Assembly (NCBI GenBank): GCA_903856555.1
Contig: CAIOCC010000080.1
Span: 1 to 5,024 of the forward strand
DNA length: 5,024 nucleotides
Direction: 5' to 3'
Source: an uncultured Bacteroidota bacterium
GTDB lineage: Bacteria > Bacteroidota > Bacteroidia > UBA7662
A program made the translations under genes and the position numbers. Of this stretch, positions 1 to 5,024 are shown in pieces (positions within the stretch are counted from its first letter, which is position 1; every line of letters begins with the position of its first letter). The notes under the pieces were generated by a model. It was not told where the DNA came from, made no database searches, and was given only the letters and a program-made list of their open reading frames with translations.

Positions 1-122
1 TCCAAGGTATCCTCAAAAAGGGATCTCCCATGAACGAGGGGCAAATACTGCTTGGGCATACGGAGCCTCGACAAAGGCCACAAGCGCGTTCCGCTCCCAC
101 CCGATAGAAGTACATGTATCAT
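1..122 (-). CDS. manC: Mannose-1-phosphate guanylyltransferase, N-terminal fragment (cut by window edge)
   Basis: Family enzymes join mannose 1-phosphate and GTP to give GDP-mannose, a cytoplasmic precursor of surface polysaccharides and of GDP-fucose. The minus strand from the ATG at 122-120 reads 40 codons without a stop. Residues 8-19 are GGSGTRLWPLSR, the G-x-G-T-R nucleotide-binding signature of sugar-phosphate nucleotidyltransferases, followed by PKQY (23-26) and a SLFEDTL segment (34-40), in the order and spacing of the ManC/AlgA N-terminus. The start is fixed by homology: the family normally begins a few residues before the glycine motif. The gene runs leftward out of the window, so it is unknown whether the protein is a lone guanylyltransferase or a fusion with a phosphomannose isomerase. 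A related nucleotidyltransferase is possible, but the WPLSR-x3-PKQ combination favours ManC. It is divergent from the ArsR-type gene at 322. Confidence 0.85.
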   Translation of the reverse strand, partial: MIHVLLSGGSGTRLWPLSRLRMPKQYLPLVHGRSLFEDTL

Positions 123-321
123 ATTGTTTCTAAAATTATTTTTGATTCAAAATTATTTAAACAAATCTCTGCCAAAAATTGATAGGTTTTGATTTTTAGT
201 TTCTTTTTGAGTCTAAATGAGTAGAATTGACTTTAATTGACCAAAAACGAAGTTGAATTTCTTGGATTTGACCGCAAGTTGACTCTAACTTAGGTCATTC
301 CTAAATGTAATCAACCGAACC
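123..321. other. AT-rich divergent intergenic region, manC / ArsR-type gene
   Basis: No gene is seen in these 199 bases. The region holds the candidate manC promoter, a 10-bp direct repeat AAAATTATTT at 132-141 and 149-158, an inverted repeat TTTTGA-T-TCAAAA at 140-152 that overlaps the -7 box, and four TTGAC motifs between 227 and 283. No convincing plus-strand TAnnTTTG promoter was found for the regulator gene. The nearest is TGGATTTG at 263-270, one mismatch from consensus, without a well-spaced -33 element. Confidence 0.6.
148..176 (-). promoter_or_regulatory. Candidate Bacteroidota-type promoter for manC
   Basis: On the minus strand, TAATTTTG (155-148) fits the Bacteroidota -7 consensus TAnnTTTG exactly. 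A TTTG (176-173) lies 17 bp upstream as a -33 element. Initiation would fall near 140, leaving a leader of about 20 nt before the manC ATG at 122. The match is by eye in an AT-rich region, so a chance occurrence is possible. Confidence 0.45.
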
Positions 322-612
322 ATGACGGTGAAGAAAATTAAATTTGATCAAATTTCATCAGCCCACAACCTGGTTCATTGTCTTAAGCAACCACACCGCC
401 AAGAAATTGTTGAACTCTTGCACAAGCATTTGTCCATGACGGCGTCTGAAATTGCCGAACGATTGGGAATCGATGCATCCTTGGCGCATCATCATCTATC
501 GATTCTTGTTCGAAACGGTTTGGTCGATGTTTCCAAGCATTCAACGGCCGTTTACCAATTAAACTATTTAAAGCTGACCCAGGTCATTGCTTCCCTCAAG
601 GCTTTGGGATAA
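322..612 (+). CDS. ArsR-family winged-helix transcriptional regulator, small
   Basis: This 96-residue protein is essentially one winged-helix DNA-binding domain. Residues 15-35 give the leading helix with a CLKQPHRQEIVELL pattern (the family's 'L-x-x-P-x-R-x-x-I-L-x-L-L'). Residues 38-49 (MTASEIAERLGI) form the first HTH helix, 51-64 (DASLAHHHLSILVR) the recognition helix, and 66-80 the beta wing. ArsR proteins are cytoplasmic dimers that usually repress their own promoter. The metal-binding ELCVCDL motif of ArsR/SmtB is absent and the only cysteine is C20, so a classical metal sensor is unlikely and the inducer is unknown. The ATG at 322 is the only sensible start and has no Shine-Dalgarno sequence. 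A perfect 16-bp palindrome lies inside the first codons (340-355). The last codons overlap the end of serS on the other strand. The family call is sure, the target is not. Confidence 0.85.
   Translation: MTVKKIKFDQISSAHNLVHCLKQPHRQEIVELLHKHLSMTASEIAERLGIDASLAHHHLSILVRNGLVDVSKHSTAVYQLNYLKLTQVIASLKALG
340..355. promoter_or_regulatory. Perfect 16-bp palindrome in the 5' end of the ArsR-type gene, candidate operator
   Basis: AAATTTGATCAAATTT reads the same on both strands and lies 18 bases after the ATG of the regulator gene, covering codons 7-12. ArsR-family dimers bind AT-rich inverted repeats close to their own start, so an autoregulatory site is plausible. The element also has to encode K-F-D-Q-I, and its role is an inference. 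Confidence 0.35.
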
Positions 613-1879
613 AGTCGGTTTGCATGTAGGGCTGTAGGACCGCAGGGATCTTGATGCCGTTGCTTTCGGTATAGAATTCCAAAAGGGCGGCTAATACGCG
701 GGGTAAAGCCAAAGCAGAGCCGTTGAGGCTGTGGGCGAGTCTGGTTTTACCCGAGTGGCTGTCCTTGAACCGCAGTTTGAGACGATTGGTCTGAAAACTC
801 TCAAAATTACTCACCGACGAAATTTCAAGCCAGCGGCCCTGCCCGGCACTCCAGATTTCAAAGTCATAGGTCAAGGCCGAAGCAAAGCCCATATCGCCAC
901 CGCACAGCTTGAGGATCCGAAAAGGCATGCCCAACGAAGCGACCAAGGATTGAACATGATCGCGCATTTTTTCCAGTACCGAATAGCTATGGTCGGGGTG
1001 GACAATTTGGACAATTTCTACTTTGTCAAATTGATGAAGACGATTCAAACCGCGAACGTCCTTTCCATACGATCCGGCTTCCCGGCGAAAGCACGGGGTG
1101 TAAGCTGTGTTAAGAACGGGTAGTTCGTTCTCTTGAAGTAAACGGTCCCGGTACAAATTGGTAACAGGGACTTCGGCCGTCGGCGCAAGGTAGAGCCGAT
1201 CTTCCGTAACATAATACATCTGGCCTTCTTTGTCGGGCAATTGACCCGTTCCAAAGCCCGAATCTTCGTTGACCAAAATAGGAGGTTGAATCTCGGTATA
1301 GCCTGCAGCCACATTAAAGTCCAGAAAATACTGGATCAATGCTCGCTGCAATCGGGCGCCTGCACCCAAATAGACAGGGAAACCAGCGCCGGTCACCTTA
1401 ACGCCTAGTTCAAAATCAATGAGCCTGTATTGCTGAGCGATTTCCCAGTGGGGGAGTTCCCTCTGCGTTGATTCAGCCGATGGGTCCGAGAGATAGACCA
1501 CTTCGTTCTCTGCAGGACCGTGGCCCGTAGGGACCGAAGCATGCGGCAGATTGGGCAAACGCAGCAGGTGATTTTGGATGGCCTCCTGCAATTCGTGGAG
1601 GCGGATTTCGAGGGTGGCGTTTTCTTGTTTGATTTGAGCGACCTCGCTTTTGAGTTCAACCGCATGTTCTTGTTGGCCTTGCTGGACGGCGGTTCCGATG
1701 GCTTTGGCCTTTGCATTCAAAGTGGCTTGATTTTGCTCCACTTGGGTTTGGATTAGACGCTTTTGGTCATCCAAATTCAATAGCTGGTCAAGGATTTCAC
1801 CGGCATCGTGAACTTTTTTGCGTTGGAGGGCCTCCTGGGCCATGGCGCGGTTTTCGCGTAGAAAGGGGATCTGCAGCAT
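596..1879 (-). CDS. serS: Seryl-tRNA synthetase
   Basis: The enzyme charges tRNA-Ser with serine in the cytoplasm in two ATP-dependent steps. The 427-residue length is typical of bacterial SerRS. Residues 1-105 form the long antiparallel coiled-coil arm that holds the tRNA-Ser variable arm, with heptad-like Q/E/K/L stretches. The class II catalytic core follows: TAEVPVTNL at 234-242, motif 2 FRREAGSYGKDVRGLNRLHQF from 264, SSVSNFESFQTNR near 354-366, and motif 3 NGSALALPR at 386-394 (a form common in Bacteroidota). The ATG at 1879 is chosen because MLQIPFLREN matches the canonical SerRS N-terminus. A TTG at 1912 would add 11 residues and is preceded at good spacing by a strong Shine-Dalgarno-like run (1921-1929), but the added residues have no family counterpart. 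The gene lies 48 bp after the TPR gene on the same strand, with no clear promoter in between. Confidence 0.95.
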   Translation of the reverse strand: MLQIPFLRENRAMAQEALQRKKVHDAGEILDQLLNLDDQKRLIQTQVEQNQATLNAKAKAIGTAVQQGQQEHAVELKSEVAQIKQENATLEIRLHELQEAIQNHLLRLPNLPHASVPTGHGPAENEVVYLSDPSAESTQRELPHWEIAQQYRLIDFELGVKVTGAGFPVYLGAGARLQRALIQYFLDFNVAAGYTEIQPPILVNEDSGFGTGQLPDKEGQMYYVTEDRLYLAPTAEVPVTNLYRDRLLQENELPVLNTAYTPCFRREAGSYGKDVRGLNRLHQFDKVEIVQIVHPDHSYSVLEKMRDHVQSLVASLGMPFRILKLCGGDMGFASALTYDFEIWSAGQGRWLEISSVSNFESFQTNRLKLRFKDSHSGKTRLAHSLNGSALALPRVLAALLEFYTESNGIKIPAVLQPYMQTDFIPKP

Positions 1880-1920
1880 GTGAATCGTAGTAGACGACAA
1901 ATCTACCACCAAACGAGCCC

Positions 1921-1930
1921 CCTCCTCCTA
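1921..1930 (-). promoter_or_regulatory. Strong Shine-Dalgarno-like run at the TPR-gene stop, upstream of serS
   Basis: On the minus strand TAGGAGGAGG fuses the TAG stop of the TPR gene (1930-1928) to two AGGAGG-like cores. It sits 8 nt before a TTG (1912) in frame with serS, but 41 nt before the homology-supported ATG (1879). Such sequences are rare before Bacteroidota genes, so it either marks the real start, supports reinitiation after the TPR stop, or is fortuitous. Confidence 0.35.
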
Positions 1931-3283
1931 ATCGGCCTGCTGATCGCGGTTTCTCAGGGCCTTTTGGCGGTAAAACAACAAGACCCCCACCGCCAAACTG
2001 AGTAACAAGGCCCCGGCCAAGGCCAAATTCGTGGCATGCAGTCGTTCACTCCGGGTCTGCAAAAGGATTTTTTCGAATTCCAGTCGCTCGCTTTTGCGTT
2101 GTAGGTGCTCTGAATCGTAGGAGGCCTGTATTTCCAGAAGCTTCTCTTGGGCTTCTCGGGCCTGCACTATACTATCCAAGAGTCTCCAAGCCTTGTAATG
2201 TAGCACGGCCTCGTTGGCTTGACCCGAAGCGGTTAGTTGGGAGGCCAGCAAAGCATGGGCCTTGCGCAGATTTAGGGTGTCTTCGCTAAGTTTTTGTTCG
2301 ACACAGCGAACCACCTGCCGCGCATAGTGCAGTGCCGAATCCCGGCCACCCCCGCATCGCAAGTGGCCTTCGGCTTGTAACATCAAAACCCTGGACATAT
2401 AGCCCCCGTTATCCAAAGCTTTGCTGATGCTCAGGGCTTGTCGAAGGCATTGAAGCGACTCTTGGCATTGTTGAAGTTTGAGGCAGACCTCGCCCAGGTT
2501 GATCAGGTCCGATGCCATGGCCATTGAATCAAGGAGTTGAGCGTCTAGCCGCCAAGCTTGGGTATAATATTTTTTGGCCTCACGATACCGGCCGTTCATT
2601 TCTTCAACAACTCCCAAATTGTTCAGGACATAACTGACCATGGGGTCTTTGGAGTTTTTGTAGTAAAGAAGGGCATCGCGGTAATAGGCCCCCGCTTGAT
2701 TCCAATCTTTTTGTTGGGCATAGATATTGCCCAGGTTCAGGGTCAGATCGGCCTCTGCATCCTCGCGATCCAGGGCGACGGCCAAACGAACGGCTTTGCG
2801 GTAACATTCGGCCGATGCGTCCAGCGCCAAGAGGTGGAAGTAGGCGTTGCCCTTGATGCTGTAGCACCCCATGAGCCCGCTGCTATCGTTGGTTTTGAGC
2901 AACGAAGTTTCGGCCATCAAGGCCTCCTCAATGCTTAGTTGGTATTTGTTTTGGCGCTGATAGCATTTGGATTTTAGAAGGTGCCACGTACCTCTTTGGT
3001 TTATGCCCAATCGGTTTCGGGGCCCCAGGTCTTCTAGCATCCGCAGAGCCTGTCCGGGTTGGGTTCGGTAAAGCTTCTCGACCCGGTTCATCACGGCGTC
3101 AACTCGGGTAGGGTCCGAATGTTGGCGACGCAGGGTGGTGTCGGTGTCGGCGCGATGCTCCAGGGACAGGAAGAAAACGATCAGGAATCCAACCCCCAGG
3201 CTTTTGAATAAAAAGGTATTTTTTATCAAAAGTTTATATTTCTTTTGGAAATATAAATCGACGGATGTATATTTGGTTAACAT
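1928..3283 (-). CDS. TPR-repeat protein with signal/anchor and C-terminal TM helix, no output domain
   Basis: This 451-residue protein of unknown specific function begins with a lysine-rich segment and a hydrophobic stretch (29-41, LGVGFLIVFFLSL), read as a signal peptide or anchor. About six TPR units follow between residues 98 and 370. The clearest are 179-212 (LNLGNIYAQQKDWNQAGAYYRDAL), 219-252 and 258-292. A charged coiled coil (about 375-415) leads to a TM helix (418-437) and a 14-residue basic tail ending RNRDQQAD. In Bacteroidota this order (signal, TPRs, coiled coil, TM) usually precedes a histidine kinase or LuxR-type HTH. Here the frame stops right after the TM helix and the next gene is serS. 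It may be a truncated sensor, or an anchored TPR scaffold. The ATG at 3283 gives an unusually long n-region. A TTG at 3229 (LIKNTFLFKS) would give a normal signal peptide and cannot be excluded. Confidence 0.8.
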   Translation of the reverse strand: MLTKYTSVDLYFQKKYKLLIKNTFLFKSLGVGFLIVFFLSLEHRADTDTTLRRQHSDPTRVDAVMNRVEKLYRTQPGQALRMLEDLGPRNRLGINQRGTWHLLKSKCYQRQNKYQLSIEEALMAETSLLKTNDSSGLMGCYSIKGNAYFHLLALDASAECYRKAVRLAVALDREDAEADLTLNLGNIYAQQKDWNQAGAYYRDALLYYKNSKDPMVSYVLNNLGVVEEMNGRYREAKKYYTQAWRLDAQLLDSMAMASDLINLGEVCLKLQQCQESLQCLRQALSISKALDNGGYMSRVLMLQAEGHLRCGGGRDSALHYARQVVRCVEQKLSEDTLNLRKAHALLASQLTASGQANEAVLHYKAWRLLDSIVQAREAQEKLLEIQASYDSEHLQRKSERLEFEKILLQTRSERLHATNLALAGALLLSLAVGVLLFYRQKALRNRDQQAD

Positions 3284-3344
3284 TATCCCTTATTTGTTCT
3301 AAAAGGGACTCCCATTCACCTCATTTATTCTAATCAACCATTCG

Positions 3345-3358
3345 ATACCCTAGGGTAT
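3345..3358. promoter_or_regulatory. Perfect 14-bp palindrome, candidate operator
   Basis: ATACCCTAGGGTAT is fully self-complementary and lies midway between the divergent TPR and rho starts. T-rich sequence (3362-3371) follows, but no gene ends here that would need a terminator and the stem would be only about five base pairs with a CTAG loop. A protein-binding site for divergent control is the more likely reading. No regulator can be named. Confidence 0.3.
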
Positions 3359-3397
3359 GCGATTTTTTTTTAAAAGCATTGCAGGCTGATTCAATTC

Positions 3398-3419
3398 GCA
3401 TCAGGGCCGTCCCTGACGC
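3398..3419 (+). promoter_or_regulatory. Hairpin in the rho leader, possible attenuator
   Basis: TCAGGG (3401-3406) pairs with CCCTGA (3411-3416) around a CCGT loop, and GC/GC (3398-3399 with 3418-3419) extends the stem past one A-C mismatch. A short CTTTTAA tract follows at 3420-3426, giving a weak intrinsic-terminator look. It ends 55 nt before the rho GTG. E. coli rho is known to be controlled in its leader, but by Rho-dependent termination. A regulatory role here is inferred from position and pairing only. Confidence 0.35.
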
Positions 3420-3474
3420 CTTTTAATTCACGCCATATCTCCTCTTTTCTTCCATGTTCCATTAAATTTCAAGC

Positions 3475-5024
3475 GTGACCGAATCCAAAGGTCGGGGTAG
3501 ACCCCGCAAAAACAAACCAGAAGCAGATTCCCAGCCCCCAAGTGCCCAGTCCGAAAACATCGTGCTCCAACCGACTAGACCTCGGGGCAGGCCTCGCTTG
3601 GACGCTTCCAAACGGGAGCTATTACCAGAAATAGAAACGGGCCCCGAGCCTATTATCCCCGAACCCGAGCAAGACCTTTTTGGCGCATTTGTTGAACCAA
3701 CGGTTGGCAGCGAAGGGGGCGATTCCGAGTCTTCTACAGCAATGGAGGATAACCTTGGCAATGAGTCATCCAAAACGGATGACAATGCCACGGATTTTCG
3801 TAACAATGGCTCCCAAGGTCCCGATGCCAGCCCTCGCGATGCGCGTTCCTTTAGGGAAAAAAGGGAGCACCGGGACAATCGTGAACCCCGCGATAACCGG
3901 GAGCCTCGGGACAATCGTGAACCCCGCGATAACCGGGAGCCCCGCGATAACCGTGAGCCCCGGGACAACCGCGAGCCCCGCGATAACCGGGAGCCCCGGG
4001 ATCAACGCACGGATCGGCCAGGCTTTCAGGACCAGCGTCCAGGGAACCGGCCCAAAGATTGGGAAAGACCCCGCGACAAAGACGGTGAAAAAAAGGAAAC
4101 GCGCCCGGTTGATCGTTATTCGTTCGAAACAGTGGTCGAAATTGAAGGAGTCTTGGAACCCATGCCCGAAGGCTTTGGCTACTTGCGTTCCTCGGACTAC
4201 CATTACCTAGGTTCACCGGACGATGTTTATGTTCCATCCCAACTGATCAAGAGTTACAGTCTCAAAGCAGGTGATACGGTGAAGGCCAAGGTCCGACCAC
4301 CGCGCGATGGCGAAAAATTTTATGTCTTAACAGGAGTTGATACCATCAACGGGCTTAGCCCAGCTCAGATCAGGGATCGGGTCCCCTTTGATTATTTAAC
4401 ACCACTTTTCCCCAACGAACAACTTCGTTTGACCCATCGTGCCGAGAATTTGTCCATGCGGATCATGGACCTTTTCACCCCGATTGGCAAGGGCCAGCGC
4501 GGCTTGATAGTCGCCCAGCCCAAAACCGGTAAAACATTCCTGCTCAAGGATGTAGCCAATTCTATTTCCTTTAATCACCCGGAGGTTTATCTCATCATTT
4601 TGCTGATTGATGAACGTCCCGAAGAAGTCACCGATATGGCTCGCTCGGTGAATGCCGAGGTGATTGCCTCTACCTTCGACGAACCGGCTGACAAACATGT
4701 TCGCATCGCCAATCTTGTGTTAGAGAAGGCCAAACGAATGGTTGAATGCGGACACGATGTCGTCATTCTTTTGGACTCCATCACTCGATTGGCCAGGGCC
4801 TATAACACCGTACAGCCTGCCTCCGGCAAGATTCTTTCGGGAGGTGTGGACGCCAACGCCCTTCACAAACCCAAGCGGTTTTTTGGGGCGGCCCGAAACA
4901 TCGAAGGCGGCGGATCGTTGACGATTTTGGCCACGGCGCTGATTGATACGGGTTCCAAAATGGACGAGGTCATCTTTGAGGAGTTCAAGGGAACGGGTAA
5001 CATGGAATTGCAACTGGACCGCAA
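3475..5024 (+). CDS. rho: Transcription termination factor Rho, 3' end outside the window
   Basis: Rho is a hexameric RNA-dependent ATPase that releases RNA polymerase from nascent transcripts. From the GTG, 516 codons are visible. Residues 1-215 are a disordered extension: AT-hook-like motifs GRGRPRK (6-12) and RPRGRPRL (35-42), an acidic stretch (about 46-120) and EPRDNR repeats (131-178). The RNA-binding cold-shock domain spans 222-292, with F234, Y236, R238 and Y252 matching E. coli F62, F64, R66 and Y80. The ATPase core has Walker A QPKTGKT with K353, DERPEE with catalytic E380 and R381, Walker B LLDSITRLARAYN (D434), the Q-loop SGGVDANALHKPKRFFGAAR (455-474), and the R-loop region EEFKGTGNMEL. 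About 70 residues are missing. GTG 3475 is chosen because an in-frame TAA lies at 3463-3465 and the AT-hook follows directly. There is no Shine-Dalgarno. The Rho_N helical domain (E. coli 1-47) is not recognisable. Confidence 0.95.
   Translation, partial: MTESKGRGRPRKNKPEADSQPPSAQSENIVLQPTRPRGRPRLDASKRELLPEIETGPEPIIPEPEQDLFGAFVEPTVGSEGGDSESSTAMEDNLGNESSKTDDNATDFRNNGSQGPDASPRDARSFREKREHRDNREPRDNREPRDNREPRDNREPRDNREPRDNREPRDNREPRDQRTDRPGFQDQRPGNRPKDWERPRDKDGEKKETRPVDRYSFETVVEIEGVLEPMPEGFGYLRSSDYHYLGSPDDVYVPSQLIKSYSLKAGDTVKAKVRPPRDGEKFYVLTGVDTINGLSPAQIRDRVPFDYLTPLFPNEQLRLTHRAENLSMRIMDLFTPIGKGQRGLIVAQPKTGKTFLLKDVANSISFNHPEVYLIILLIDERPEEVTDMARSVNAEVIASTFDEPADKHVRIANLVLEKAKRMVECGHDVVILLDSITRLARAYNTVQPASGKILSGGVDANALHKPKRFFGAARNIEGGGSLTILATALIDTGSKMDEVIFEEFKGTGNMELQLDR
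3865..4008 (+). repeat. Eight 18-bp tandem repeats in rho, encoding EPRDNR-type hexapeptides
   Basis: Residues 131-178 of Rho read EHRDNR, six exact EPRDNR units, then EPRDQR. At the DNA level there is a higher-order 36-bp period at the 5' end: 3865-3900 and 3901-3936 differ at only two bases (CAC versus CCT), while the downstream units use other synonymous codons. The pattern indicates recent unit duplication plus selection on the peptide. The multiple-of-three period preserves the reading frame. Confidence 0.95.

Larger units (their letters stand above)
3284..3474. other. Divergent intergenic region, TPR gene / rho
   Basis: These 191 bases contain no gene. They hold an inverted repeat TCCCTT (3286-3291) / AAGGGA (3303-3308) just upstream of the TPR start, a perfect 14-bp palindrome at 3345-3358 followed by a run of nine T, and a GC-rich hairpin at 3398-3419 in the rho leader. 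No exact TAnnTTTG promoter was recognised on either strand. Confidence 0.6.

Noticed and set aside
731..1756. Open frames on both strands inside serS (such as 731-1123 plus and 1405-1716 minus)
   Set aside because: They are shadows of a complete SerRS with all class II motifs and have no recognisable domains.
2558..2938. Plus-strand frame of 126 codons opposite the TPR gene
   Set aside because: It is antisense to clear TPR repeats, and its residue pattern mirrors the TPR codons.
3345..3371. Palindrome plus T-run as an intrinsic terminator
   Set aside because: The flanking genes diverge, so no transcript ends here, and the stem would be about five base pairs.
3742..3744. ATG at 3742 as the rho start
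   Set aside because: It would discard the AT-hook motifs and the continuous coding sequence from GTG 3475, and no better initiation context is visible there.
3865..4008. Short tandem repeats as a possible CRISPR array
   Set aside because: The units are contiguous 18-mers without spacers and lie in frame within rho.
3462..4237. Several long open frames in and opposite the rho N-terminal region, including minus-strand ones with collagen-like G-Y-R-G and SRGSRL repeats and a hydrophobic IAG/VPG repeat protein
   Set aside because: They are readings of the 18-bp rho repeat in other frames. A period divisible by three keeps every frame open, and the Rho frame continues directly into conserved domains.
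4396..5013. Minus-strand frames opposite the Rho ATPase domain
   Set aside because: The plus strand encodes Walker A, Walker B, the Q-loop and the R-loop of Rho without interruption.

Overview
The window looks like chromosomal DNA of a member of the Bacteroidota. The reasons are the SerRS motif 3 of the NGSALALPR type, a Rho factor with a very long low-complexity N-terminal extension, a signal/TPR/coiled-coil/TM protein of the kind common in this phylum, the lack of Shine-Dalgarno sequences before most starts, and a TTTG / TAnnTTTG-like promoter upstream of the first gene. The order or genus cannot be fixed from this window.

Layout. (1) 1-122, minus strand: the first 40 codons of a mannose-1-phosphate guanylyltransferase (ManC type), cut by the window edge. 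(2) 123-321: an AT-rich divergent intergenic region with a likely manC promoter, phased TTGAC repeats and palindromic elements. (3) 322-612, plus: a small ArsR-type winged-helix regulator. (4) 596-1879, minus: serS, whose stop overlaps the end of the regulator gene tail to tail by 17 bp. (5) 1928-3283, minus: a TPR protein ending just after its transmembrane helix, 48 bp upstream of serS and probably co-transcribed with it. (6) 3284-3474: a divergent intergenic region with a perfect 14-bp palindrome and a hairpin in the rho leader. (7) 3475 to the window end, plus: rho, starting at GTG and missing roughly its last 70 codons.

The genes do not form one pathway: serS is for translation, rho for transcription termination, and manC for nucleotide-sugar supply. 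No mobile element, CRISPR array, RNA gene or defence system was seen. The strongest leads are the Rho N-terminus (no recognisable Rho_N helical domain, but two AT-hook-like motifs, an acidic stretch and eight EPRDNR-type hexapeptides) and the TPR/TM protein, which resembles a sensor that has lost its output domain.
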